Source of the DNA: Candidatus Kapaibacterium sp.
GTDB lineage: Bacteria; Bacteroidota; Ignavibacteria; Kapaibacteriales; NICIL-2
NCBI GenBank assembly: GCA_026003475.1
Contig: BPHJ01000001.1
Coordinates: 805,189-869,188 of the forward strand
Direction: 5' to 3'
Length of the DNA stretch: 64,000 bases
In this document: piece after piece, positions 1-7,355 of the stretch
Position numbering within the stretch: the first letter of the stretch is position 1
Layout of the letters: the number at the start of each line of letters is the position of its first letter
Notes under the pieces: model-generated
Told to the model about the DNA's origin: nothing
What the model saw: the letters and a program-made list of their open reading frames with translations, nothing else
Database searches by the model: none
Program-made: the position numbers and the translations under genes

Positions 1-1504
1 GCCGTACAAGTCGGCTTATTGAACCTTCGCTCAGGTAAGCAGTAATTGTCGGGTGTACACGGATTGTCAAACGGCGCTCGGTGGAGATTTTCTTGTAGTG
101 TGCGAGCCATTGATCAAGGCGGCTGACCACGCTCGAACGATTGCTGATCCGACCGACACCATCACACGTTGGGCAGGGTTCCGTTAGCCATTCGAACAGG
201 TTCTGGCGCACTCGTTGACGAGTCATTTGCAGAAGCCCCAATTCTGTGATCGAGTAGAGCACAGTTTTTGCTCGATCACGACGGAGCAAATGGCGCATGT
301 GTGCAAGGAGCTGCTGCCGGTGCTTTGGGTCTTTCATGTCGATGAAGTCAACGATGATAATTCCCCCAACATCTCGGAGGCGAAGTTGCCGAGCGACAGC
401 TTCGGCAGCTTCGAGATTAGTGCGGTAGGCGTTGTTCTCTTGTTCAGCGTCCGTTGTTGCGCGTCCGGTGTTGACATCCACAACGAGCATTGCTTCGGTG
501 TGGTCGAGCACGATCGAGCCGCCGCTGGGCAGAGGTATTGTTCGTGCGGTGATGAGTGGAAGTTGCTCGGCGATGCCGGCATGCTCAAACAGTGGCTCTG
601 CACCTCGATACAAATGCAGTCGTGGCAGAAGCTCTGGTTCCGTTTCGGCCAAGTAGGTTTCGATGATGCGATGAATGCGCGTGCTATCAACCACAACACG
701 CTCGACCGAGGGTGTGAGCAAATCCCGTATGATGCTGCTGGCGATATTTTCTTCGCGATAAAGCAAACCTGGCTTCTGACGCGTTGCCAGTTGTCGCTCG
801 ATCTGGCGCCACTGTGTCAGCAGCAGATCCCAATCGCGCTGGAGCTCTCGCTCACTTTGATTTTCCGCTGCCGTGCGAATAATACATCCAGCACCCGGCG
901 GCAGAACCTGCCGGGCTATGGCACGTAGCCGCCGACGCTCGGCAACCGAGGTAATCTTTCGCGAGATACCGATAACGTTCTCGAACGGAAGGAACACAAC
1001 GTACCGTCCTGGAAGGGTGATGCGTGTTGTCACGCGCACCCCTTTCGATGCATAGGCTTCCCGAATAACTTGCACCAAGACCAGTTGCCGTGGCTGAAGA
1101 TTGATGATAACCTGGCCGGATCGTTTGGTTTGAAACGTTGGCTTCGATCGCGTTCGGCGCTTCGGCTGCGCAAGCCGCAGTGCTTCACGCGCAGCAGGTG
1201 TGAGTTCCTCGACAGGTGTCGAGACAACGATGCCATCACTGTCGTTGTCGTCGTCGGTGAGGTAGTGTTCTTCCAGCGACGTATCCACATCCGAGAAGTG
1301 CAGGAAGGCATCCTGATCCAACCCAATGTCAATAAACGCAGCATTCATCCCTTGCACAATTTTCTCCACCTTACCCAGGAAGATGCTACCGACCAATCGC
1401 TCGCGGTCGGGAATGTCCGCAAAGTATTCGACAAGCTCGCCTCGTTCGGTAATGGCGATGCGCGTTTCGTCGAGGGTGTGACTAATGTAAATGTCTTGCT
1501 TCAT
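1..1504 (-). CDS. rng: Ribonuclease E/G family protein (RNase G-like), 3' end cut by window edge
   Basis: Endoribonuclease that would process rRNA precursors and decay mRNA in the cytoplasm. I translated it from the reverse strand starting at the ATG at 1502-1504; about 501 codons are visible and no stop is reached before base 1. It opens MKQDIYIS and has an S1-type RNA-binding region (about residues 38-150). The two acidic residues of the RNase E catalytic site appear as D343 in VVDVNTG and D386 in IIIVDFIDM. The zinc-link cysteines appear as CPTC at 444-447. The S1 domain carries an insert of about 60 residues with an acidic run and then a basic run, which I recall as usual in Bacteroidota homologues. 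RNase G is the likely identity because no long C-terminal scaffold is visible; truncation prevents a firm choice over RNase E. Confidence 0.9.
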   Translation of the reverse strand, partial: MKQDIYISHTLDETRIAITERGELVEYFADIPDRERLVGSIFLGKVEKIVQGMNAAFIDIGLDQDAFLHFSDVDTSLEEHYLTDDDNDSDGIVVSTPVEELTPAAREALRLAQPKRRTRSKPTFQTKRSGQVIINLQPRQLVLVQVIREAYASKGVRVTTRITLPGRYVVFLPFENVIGISRKITSVAERRRLRAIARQVLPPGAGCIIRTAAENQSERELQRDWDLLLTQWRQIERQLATRQKPGLLYREENIASSIIRDLLTPSVERVVVDSTRIHRIIETYLAETEPELLPRLHLYRGAEPLFEHAGIAEQLPLITARTIPLPSGGSIVLDHTEAMLVVDVNTGRATTDAEQENNAYRTNLEAAEAVARQLRLRDVGGIIIVDFIDMKDPKHRQQLLAHMRHLLRRDRAKTVLYSITELGLLQMTRQRVRQNLFEWLTEPCPTCDGVGRISNRSSVVSRLDQWLAHYKKISTERRLTIRVHPTITAYLSEGSISRLVR

Positions 1505-1701
1505 GCGGGAACAACATGCCAGGTCTTATGTGGCAAAATAAAACGGTCAAGTTGGCCACGCGCACTTCACTCTATCTGACCGTTGCTTTCTTCCGAACCT
1601 GGCGGAGTTGGGATAGGCGAAGCCACATGGAACTTGACCGCGTGCGAAAATACGACACTGCGCGGTCCTGCTTGCATCGCACCGCCATCACCCTGTCACG
1701 T

Positions 1702-1730
1702 TTTGGTTCTGCTAACAATTGCTAATTTGC
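1702..1730 (+). promoter_or_regulatory. Candidate promoter for kdsA (TTTG-N17-TAATTTGC)
   Basis: TTTG at 1702-1705 is followed after 17 bases by TAATTTGC at 1723-1730. This resembles the Bacteroidota sigma-A pattern (TTTG near -33, TAnnTTTG near -7). It lies about 30 bases before the kdsA ATG. The rest of the 257-bp divergent gap between the RNase gene and kdsA shows nothing I recognise, apart from a weaker reverse-strand TTATTTTGC at 1533-1541 that may serve the RNase gene. Confidence 0.4.
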
Positions 1731-1761
1731 CAGTGCAAAACAGGAAAACTCATCCGCTGTC

Positions 1762-2562
1762 ATGCCGCTGTTGTTTATTGCTGGTCCCTGTGTTGTCGAA
1801 AATGCCGAGGTAGTGTTTACCGTAGCCGAACATCTTGCATCGCTGCGCGAGCGGTTCGGCATCGAGCTCATCTTCAAAGCTTCCTACCGCAAAGCAAATC
1901 GAACGAGCCTTCGGTCTTTTATCGGGATTGACAAACACCAAGCACTCGAGATTCTTGCCACAGTCCGCAAACGCTACGGGCTGCCAGTACTGACCGATAT
2001 CCATGAAAGCTGGGAAGCAGCCAAGGTTGCCGAGTACGTGGATGCTCTGCAGATACCAGCATTTCTCTGTCGTCAGACAGACCTCCTCCTGGCAGCAGGA
2101 GCAACAGGTAAGCTCATCAACATCAAAAAAGGGCAGTTTGCTGCGCCAGAGGATATGACAAAAGCTGTCGAGAAAGTCCGCTCCACGGGTAATCAGCAGG
2201 TGATGGTCACCGAGCGTGGGACAACGTTCGGCTACCACGATCTGGTGGTAGATATGCGTTCCCTGGTGCGCATGCGATCGAGCGGGGCACAGGTAATCTA
2301 CGACGCAACGCATGCGCTCCAGCAACCCAGCATTGGCGAAGTGTCCGGCGGTCTACGTGCGTTGATTCCCCATCTTGCACGAGCCGCAGTTGCTGTCGGA
2401 GTTGATGGTGTGTTCTTCGAGACGCACCCCGATCCACCACGAGCAGCAAGCGATGCAGCAACACAGCTTCCGCTCAACTACGCAGAACGATTCATTGAGC
2501 AGCTCCTCGAGATTGATGAGATTATTCACCAGCGTGGTTGGGTGCATGACGTGCTCGAATAA
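1762..2562 (+). CDS. kdsA: 3-deoxy-8-phosphooctulonate synthase (KDO8P synthase), metal-dependent type
   Basis: Condenses phosphoenolpyruvate with arabinose 5-phosphate to give KDO 8-phosphate, an early step of LPS inner-core synthesis in the cytoplasm. The 266-residue length fits the family. The N-terminus FIAGPCVVEN carries Cys10 where metal-independent enzymes have Asn. The other expected metal ligands are visible as His184 (DATHALQQPS), Glu220 (FFETHPDP) and Asp231. This points to the metal-dependent class known from Aquifex. The ATG at 1762 starts a few residues before the first beta strand, as in relatives. It begins a forward cluster with an lptC-like gene, tpiA and pgsA, so LPS precursor synthesis and LPS export sit together. 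Confidence 0.96.
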   Translation: MPLLFIAGPCVVENAEVVFTVAEHLASLRERFGIELIFKASYRKANRTSLRSFIGIDKHQALEILATVRKRYGLPVLTDIHESWEAAKVAEYVDALQIPAFLCRQTDLLLAAGATGKLINIKKGQFAAPEDMTKAVEKVRSTGNQQVMVTERGTTFGYHDLVVDMRSLVRMRSSGAQVIYDATHALQQPSIGEVSGGLRALIPHLARAAVAVGVDGVFFETHPDPPRAASDAATQLPLNYAERFIEQLLEIDEIIHQRGWVHDVLE

Positions 2563-2590
2563 TGCAGCACAGTGGGCGCTACACGCGTTG

Positions 2591-3118
2591 ATGCAATGGC
2601 TACCACTCCTCGGGGCGTTGATGATGGTCTCGTCGTGCAGCCAAGAGGTGGAGCCAGGGCGTGATCCGGTGCCATACGAACTGCAACCGAGCAACACGCT
2701 CTATGATGCAGAGATTCACTTCTTCGATTCTCTTGCGTCCAAAGCGTCGGTCCGTGCTGGTCGGGTAGAATGGTTTCCATCTGAGCAGCAAACACTCCTC
2801 GATAGTGGCGTGTACGCTGAGTTTTATTCGGCCTCCGGACGCATCGCAGTGCGGCTTTGGTCTGATAGTGCCAAGGTCGAAAACGCAACAAGTAACATGT
2901 GGGCGTTCGGTCGAGTGCGTGTTGTCTCCGATAGTACCGGCGCGCGCCTATTGACACGCTCACTACGGTGGGATAATCTTCGGCGCCGTCTTTCCACCAA
3001 CGACGAGGTTCGCATCGAACGCCCTGGCGAAATCGTCGAAGGGGGCTATGGATTTGAGTCGGATGAATTTCTCAAACACTACACCATCTTTCACGTTCGC
3101 GGCAGTATCCAGCCATGA
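2591..3118 (+). CDS. lptC: LPS export periplasmic protein, LptC-like lipoprotein
   Basis: Likely the LptC component that passes LPS from the inner-membrane LptBFG transporter to the periplasmic bridge. The 175-residue product starts with a short hydrophobic stretch ending in the lipobox-like VSSC, so it is probably a lipoprotein rather than a single-pass protein as in E. coli. The rest is beta-rich, with the LptC-typical succession of short strands (DAEIHFFDS, SGVYAEFY, WDNLRRRLSTNDEVRI, GYGFESDEFLKHYTI). An in-frame ATG at 2546 inside the kdsA end would add 15 residues; I chose 2591 because it gives a normal signal peptide. It overlaps tpiA by 4 bp. The call rests on pattern and on the kdsA neighbour, not on a strong motif. 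Confidence 0.72.
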   Translation: MQWLPLLGALMMVSSCSQEVEPGRDPVPYELQPSNTLYDAEIHFFDSLASKASVRAGRVEWFPSEQQTLLDSGVYAEFYSASGRIAVRLWSDSAKVENATSNMWAFGRVRVVSDSTGARLLTRSLRWDNLRRRLSTNDEVRIERPGEIVEGGYGFESDEFLKHYTIFHVRGSIQP

Positions 3119-3882
3119 CCGAACCGATCATCGTGGGTAATTGGAAGATGAACACCAACGTATCCGAAGCTGTGCACCTTGCTCAGCAGATACGTCAGGC
3201 GGCCGAGCAATCCGGTGTTGATCACCAATGCAGTATCGTGCTCTGTCCACCATTTGTGAATTTGAGTGCTGTCGGTAATTGCCTTCGCGGGAGCACGATT
3301 GCGCTGGGCGCGCAGAACTGTTGGACTGAACCATACGGCGCGTTCACAGGGGAAATTAGTGCTGCTATGCTCCGCTCTGTTGGGTGCGAGTACGTGATCA
3401 TCGGCCACAGTGAGCGCCGCACCATCTTCCACGAAGACGATGCATTGATTCGGCAGAAGATGCTTCGTGCATGGGAGGAGTCGCTGGTTCCCATTCTGTG
3501 TGTTGGCGAAACCTTGCACGAACGCCAACTGCACAGAACGTGGAACGTGCTCGAATCGCAGCTCGAGCAGCTTCTGGCGATAGAGGAACGGCGCAATCCG
3601 TGGGTGTGTGCCTACGAGCCCGTGTGGGCAATCGGTACCGGTATTGCTGCAGAGCCACCGCAAATCGAGCAAGCCCATGCATTCCTCCGCGCGTTGCTTG
3701 ATGCCCACGGTTGCACGCATGTGCCGATTCTCTACGGTGGGAGTATCACGCCAACGAATGCAGTAGCAATCTTTTCGGTGCCGAACGTTGCCGGGGGCCT
3801 TGTCGGGGGCGCATCGCTCAATGCCGATAGTTTTGTGCACATCATCGCGGCAAGCATCCATGCACGCGCGACCAACCGTTAG
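3115..3882 (+). CDS. tpiA: Triosephosphate isomerase
   Basis: Interconverts dihydroxyacetone phosphate and glyceraldehyde 3-phosphate in glycolysis and gluconeogenesis. All catalytic residues are visible in the 255-residue chain: Lys11 in GNWKMN, His98 in IIGHSERR and Glu168 in YEPVWAIGTG. The phosphate-binding loops near the C-terminus (LYGGSI, GGLVGGASL) are also intact. The start ATG overlaps the lptC-like stop by 4 bp and pgsA starts inside the last 23 bp, so the four genes are likely one transcript. There is nothing unusual in length or sequence. Confidence 0.98.
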   Translation: MTEPIIVGNWKMNTNVSEAVHLAQQIRQAAEQSGVDHQCSIVLCPPFVNLSAVGNCLRGSTIALGAQNCWTEPYGAFTGEISAAMLRSVGCEYVIIGHSERRTIFHEDDALIRQKMLRAWEESLVPILCVGETLHERQLHRTWNVLESQLEQLLAIEERRNPWVCAYEPVWAIGTGIAAEPPQIEQAHAFLRALLDAHGCTHVPILYGGSITPTNAVAIFSVPNVAGGLVGGASLNADSFVHIIAASIHARATNR

Positions 3883-4447
3883 CATCTTCACGATCGCCAA
3901 CATCGTCACCGCGCTGAGGATATTGGTCGCGCCGGTGTTTTTCTTCCTCCTGGTGCAGAATCAGTGGTGGTCGTCGCTTTGGGCATTGGTGGTGTTTGTT
4001 CTGGCAGCAGCGAGCGACTTTGTTGATGGGATTGTGGCGCGTCGTTTTGGGGAAGTATCTGCCATTGGCATCTTTCTCGATCCCCTGGCAGATAAAATTC
4101 TGGTGCTATCGGCGCTGTTTGGTTTTGTATGGCTGGAGGTGGTCCCGTTGCCGATGGTGATTGTTGTCGCAATTCGCGATGTTGTTGCAACGGTCCTTCG
4201 CGTCTGGCGCCTATCGGAAGGCGAATCGCTCTCGCCGTCTCGTGTTGCCAAATGGAAAACCTTCGTGCAGATGGGTTTTGTGAGTGTGGTGTTGCTTATT
4301 CTCACCCTTGCTGGGATCGAAACACCCGTTAGTGCTGCTGCTCGCTGGGTGCGTGATTCGGGAGCAATTACCTTGGCGATGGGCATCGTGGTCGTGCTGA
4401 CGGTCGCAACCTTGCCGGGATACTTTCGACGTCTGTTCCATCAGTAA
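3860..4447 (+). CDS. pgsA: CDP-diacylglycerol--glycerol-3-phosphate 3-phosphatidyltransferase
   Basis: Makes phosphatidylglycerol phosphate from CDP-diacylglycerol and glycerol 3-phosphate in the inner membrane. The complete CDP-alcohol phosphatidyltransferase signature is present: D53, D56-G57, A60-R61, G70, D74 and D78 with the expected spacing. Several hydrophobic segments surround it. I start it at the ATG at 3860, giving 195 residues and MHARPTVSIFTIAN, which matches the family N-terminus; longer reading would cover tpiA by nearly 100 bp. The 3' end overlaps the convergent TolC-like gene by 7 bp. Other CDP-alcohol transferases (phosphatidylserine or cardiolipin synthase type) share the motif, but the length and N-terminus favour PgsA. 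Confidence 0.9.
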   Translation: MHARPTVSIFTIANIVTALRILVAPVFFFLLVQNQWWSSLWALVVFVLAAASDFVDGIVARRFGEVSAIGIFLDPLADKILVLSALFGFVWLEVVPLPMVIVVAIRDVVATVLRVWRLSEGESLSPSRVAKWKTFVQMGFVSVVLLILTLAGIETPVSAAARWVRDSGAITLAMGIVVVLTVATLPGYFRRLFHQ

Positions 4448-5883
4448 TCGGCGATTGCCCATCGGTAGAGTGCCCAAGCACTGGCATGTGCCTGAAGCGC
4501 TTCGATCTCTCGCTCCTGAGCTTCTGCCAAGAGTCGCTCTCGCAAATTTAGTCGAAGCAAGTCGGATTCTCCACGTTCGAAGAGTTGTTGTTCAGCCCGA
4601 ACCATCAACTCGGCGGCGATGCGCTCTGCCTGCGCGAGCATGGCTTGCTCGAACGTCGCGTTGACCGTTGTTGCCGCGAGGAGAACGTCGTTATCTATGC
4701 GCCGTTGATTGAGTTCAATCAATGCCGCCAGTTGCGTGCGCTGGGCGAGAGCTTGCTGTTCCTGACCCGAGGGAGCGCGGTAGAGAATCGGAAGTTCAAA
4801 GTCAAGACCCGCCTTCCAGAACGTCGGGAGCTGTGTTACTGGTTGCGACCAAGCCGGCGAATACAAGCTCAGCTTTGCATTGAGTGCAGGTTTGAATGAT
4901 TCGCGAGCGAGGCGAACATCGAATTGTACCTGCTCATACTCGGCTTGAAGTCTGCGGAGCTCCGGACGGCGCTGCCGCGCGCGCAAACGATCAAATTCGA
5001 TGCGGACCGAGTCGAGCATTGCTGGAAGAGGTAATACCTCTGGCGTATAGCGGGCAATCATCGTCGAGGAAGTGAAGTTATCCCTCCAGATATTGAGCGC
5101 AACCGAGAGCGCAGCGCGCTCCACCTGATTGCGTGCTCGAACAAGGAGGGAGCGCCGGCGGAAGACTTCTTGGAGAATTTCCACGGAATCAATAGGAGCG
5201 CGCTCGCCGCGGGCTATTTCTGCTGTGATCCATTGGTAGCGTGCAAAAGCAACCTCAAATAAGCGCAGGGCGATGGAGTAGCGTGCGCGTGATGCTGCCC
5301 AGGCATAGTAGTCTGCCAGTGCCGCATAGCTGAGAGAATTTCTCCGCTCATCGAGGGCTGCCGTGGCTGCTACGATACCTTGTTCGGTTCGGGCAATTGC
5401 AGTCCGGGTTGGATCGGTGAGCACATTGCGGACAAGCGGGAGACTCAGTGAAATGCTTGGCTCACCATCTGGAGTGGTCAAGTAGTCGCGATCGAAGAAT
5501 GCGGTTGCTCTGCGAAAACCCAGCGATAGGCGCTGTCCCCAATAGACCGGCACTGTCACCGTTGCAGATAGTTCGTTGTTTTTCACCCCACCCTCGTAGT
5601 TTTTTGTTGCTGCATGGAAAGTAAATCGGGGGTCGAGTGCTCCCCATGCGCCGAGATTTGCACCTTCAGCACGATCGAGTGCCGCAGCGGCAATGCGCAT
5701 ATCGGGATGCAGACGCTGCACCAGGTAGAGGTACTGTGCGATCGAGAGAGTATCGGTCGGCGTGAACTTCCCCAATAGAAAACTGCTATCGGCTTGCATG
5801 AGCAGAGAGAACGCACGTTCAAATTGCGCAGAAAGCGTGACCGTGCACCATGCGGTGCCGATGAACAGAAGTATCCAACGCAT
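4441..5883 (-). CDS. TolC-family outer-membrane efflux/secretion channel
   Basis: Outer-membrane exit duct for a tripartite type I secretion or efflux system. The 480-residue protein begins with a signal peptide (MRWILLFIGTAWCTVTLSA) predicted to be cut before Gln20. The mature chain is mostly long amphipathic helices with Ala, Gln, Arg and Glu heptads (for example around LRRLQAEYEQVQFDVRLARESF), as expected for the TolC tunnel, and two short barrel-like stretches. It lies last in a reverse-strand cluster after the HlyD-like and ABC genes with 2-bp and overlapping junctions, so the three are surely co-transcribed and work together. No substrate gene is recognisable nearby. Confidence 0.9.
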   Translation of the reverse strand: MRWILLFIGTAWCTVTLSAQFERAFSLLMQADSSFLLGKFTPTDTLSIAQYLYLVQRLHPDMRIAAAALDRAEGANLGAWGALDPRFTFHAATKNYEGGVKNNELSATVTVPVYWGQRLSLGFRRATAFFDRDYLTTPDGEPSISLSLPLVRNVLTDPTRTAIARTEQGIVAATAALDERRNSLSYAALADYYAWAASRARYSIALRLFEVAFARYQWITAEIARGERAPIDSVEILQEVFRRRSLLVRARNQVERAALSVALNIWRDNFTSSTMIARYTPEVLPLPAMLDSVRIEFDRLRARQRRPELRRLQAEYEQVQFDVRLARESFKPALNAKLSLYSPAWSQPVTQLPTFWKAGLDFELPILYRAPSGQEQQALAQRTQLAALIELNQRRIDNDVLLAATTVNATFEQAMLAQAERIAAELMVRAEQQLFERGESDLLRLNLRERLLAEAQEREIEALQAHASAWALYRWAIADY

Positions 5884-5885
5884 GA

Positions 5886-7355
5886 CTACTTTGCGTCGTC
5901 GGTGGTGTTGAACAGTGGTGAGTCGTCTTTGGACCCGGTTTCGGTTGCCGAACCGGGTGCTCGGCGAATGGGCTTACGTCGCAGTGGCGGTGGTTCTTTG
6001 AGCGATGGTGGGAACCCGTTGAGTTGACGCCAAATTTCGTACGCCAACGGGACAGTGTTCAGCAGCATCCACCCTCGTGCCTTGGTACCGGGGCGTAGAA
6101 TTACCGGGCTTGGCCACGGTTCGTCGGCGGTGTCAGGTTTGATGATTGCGCGGAACATCCCACTGCCACGATCATCGTCAACGGCATCAATGACCGACAC
6201 AACACCTCCAAAGGTGCCAATGTTGACCTGTGGAAAACCAGAAATCTGCAGCGCGGGGAATCCATCGAACTGAATACGCACTTTCTGTCCTGGGTACACC
6301 AAGGGAGCATCATTGCCCTTGAGGAGAAGTTCAACAGCAAGAGAACGCGCCTCTGGCATGACAATCGCCAATGGATCGCCCTGCTTGATCGTTTCTCCTG
6401 GACCTAATGAATACAAGCGTACGACAATGCCTTCGATCGGAGCACGCACGACTGAGTAGTTCCGCCGCATTTCGATGTTGGATTTGTCAATGAGCGCTTT
6501 TGCGATGGTAGATTCGACCGATGAGAGGGATTCTTGTGCTTTGTTGAGTTCACTTCGGGTCTTTTGGATCTTAGCTGTCCATTCATTCTGTTTGAGTTGA
6601 TACTCTTGCTCAGCTTGTTTCAATTGACTTTCTGCGGCCTGAAGTTCTGCCTGGGCGCGCGTGAATCGGGCCTGAGCTTGTTGGAGTGCAAGACGTGCAC
6701 TTTCAAATTCACGGAGCGATCGCAATCCCTGGTCGTAGAGAGCTTTTCGGTCCCGAAAACGCTGCTCGGCGATTTGGAGTTCGACGGTTTCTTGCTCGTA
6801 GAGTGCGCGGGCAGCGGTGAGTTTCTGGCGTGCCTGGATGATGTATTGCGATGCTGCATTGATTGCGGCTGTCTGCGCCTGCAGCTCAGCATTCAGTTGG
6901 GCGCTGATTGCCGCCGTCTGCTGTTTGAGCTGTTCGGCACGCTGCAAGAGCCATTGGACATGGGCACCAGCTCTGGCGACAATATTCGAATCAAGGAACT
7001 TGGGGTCAATATCCTGCAGCAGCGCGATCGTATCCCCAGGAAAGACATGCATGCCTTCGGTAACATACCAACGAACCAAGCGTCCGGTGATTTGTGCATT
7101 GATGTACTGCGGACGTTCCACGGGATTGAGAGCAGTAACGCGCCCATCGGCAATGACCGTCTGCACCCACGGAGTGATGAACAGTACCGCGAGCGTGAGG
7201 ACGAACATTACCAGCATAACGCCCACATAGCGCCGAATGAGCGGTGGTGCCACGATATCATCGAGCGCGCGAATGTAGATGCCGGTAAGGACACTCTGAC
7301 GTCGCTTCGGCTTTTTGCGCTGCTTTTGTACTGCTGATAGGGGGTACTCGGTCAT
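5886..7355 (-). CDS. HlyD-family periplasmic adaptor (membrane fusion protein)
   Basis: Links the inner-membrane exporter to the TolC-like channel. The 489-residue product has a basic N-terminus, one transmembrane helix (about residues 44-66, VMLVMFVLTLAVLFITPW) and then a lipoyl/barrel-sandwich half (ITGRLVRWYVTEGMHVFPGD). A long alpha-helical hairpin rich in Gln, Ala and Glu covers about residues 125-310. The second lipoyl half (VRAPIEGIVVRLYSLGPGE) and a beta-barrel domain follow. The C-terminal tail is proline and basic rich. Its ATG overlaps the stop of the ABC transporter gene by 4 bp. This order (ABC, adaptor, channel) is that of type I secretion systems. Confidence 0.93.
   Translation of the reverse strand: MTEYPLSAVQKQRKKPKRRQSVLTGIYIRALDDIVAPPLIRRYVGVMLVMFVLTLAVLFITPWVQTVIADGRVTALNPVERPQYINAQITGRLVRWYVTEGMHVFPGDTIALLQDIDPKFLDSNIVARAGAHVQWLLQRAEQLKQQTAAISAQLNAELQAQTAAINAASQYIIQARQKLTAARALYEQETVELQIAEQRFRDRKALYDQGLRSLREFESARLALQQAQARFTRAQAELQAAESQLKQAEQEYQLKQNEWTAKIQKTRSELNKAQESLSSVESTIAKALIDKSNIEMRRNYSVVRAPIEGIVVRLYSLGPGETIKQGDPLAIVMPEARSLAVELLLKGNDAPLVYPGQKVRIQFDGFPALQISGFPQVNIGTFGGVVSVIDAVDDDRGSGMFRAIIKPDTADEPWPSPVILRPGTKARGWMLLNTVPLAYEIWRQLNGFPPSLKEPPPLRRKPIRRAPGSATETGSKDDSPLFNTTDDAK

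Noticed and set aside
215-928. 237-codon forward open frame at the left edge
   Set aside because: It is antisense to the RNase E/G gene, which I could translate fully to the window edge with catalytic and zinc motifs.
3091-3909. 272-codon open frame on the reverse strand opposite tpiA
   Set aside because: It is a shadow of the tpiA gene, which has all catalytic motifs; the reverse product has no recognisable domain.
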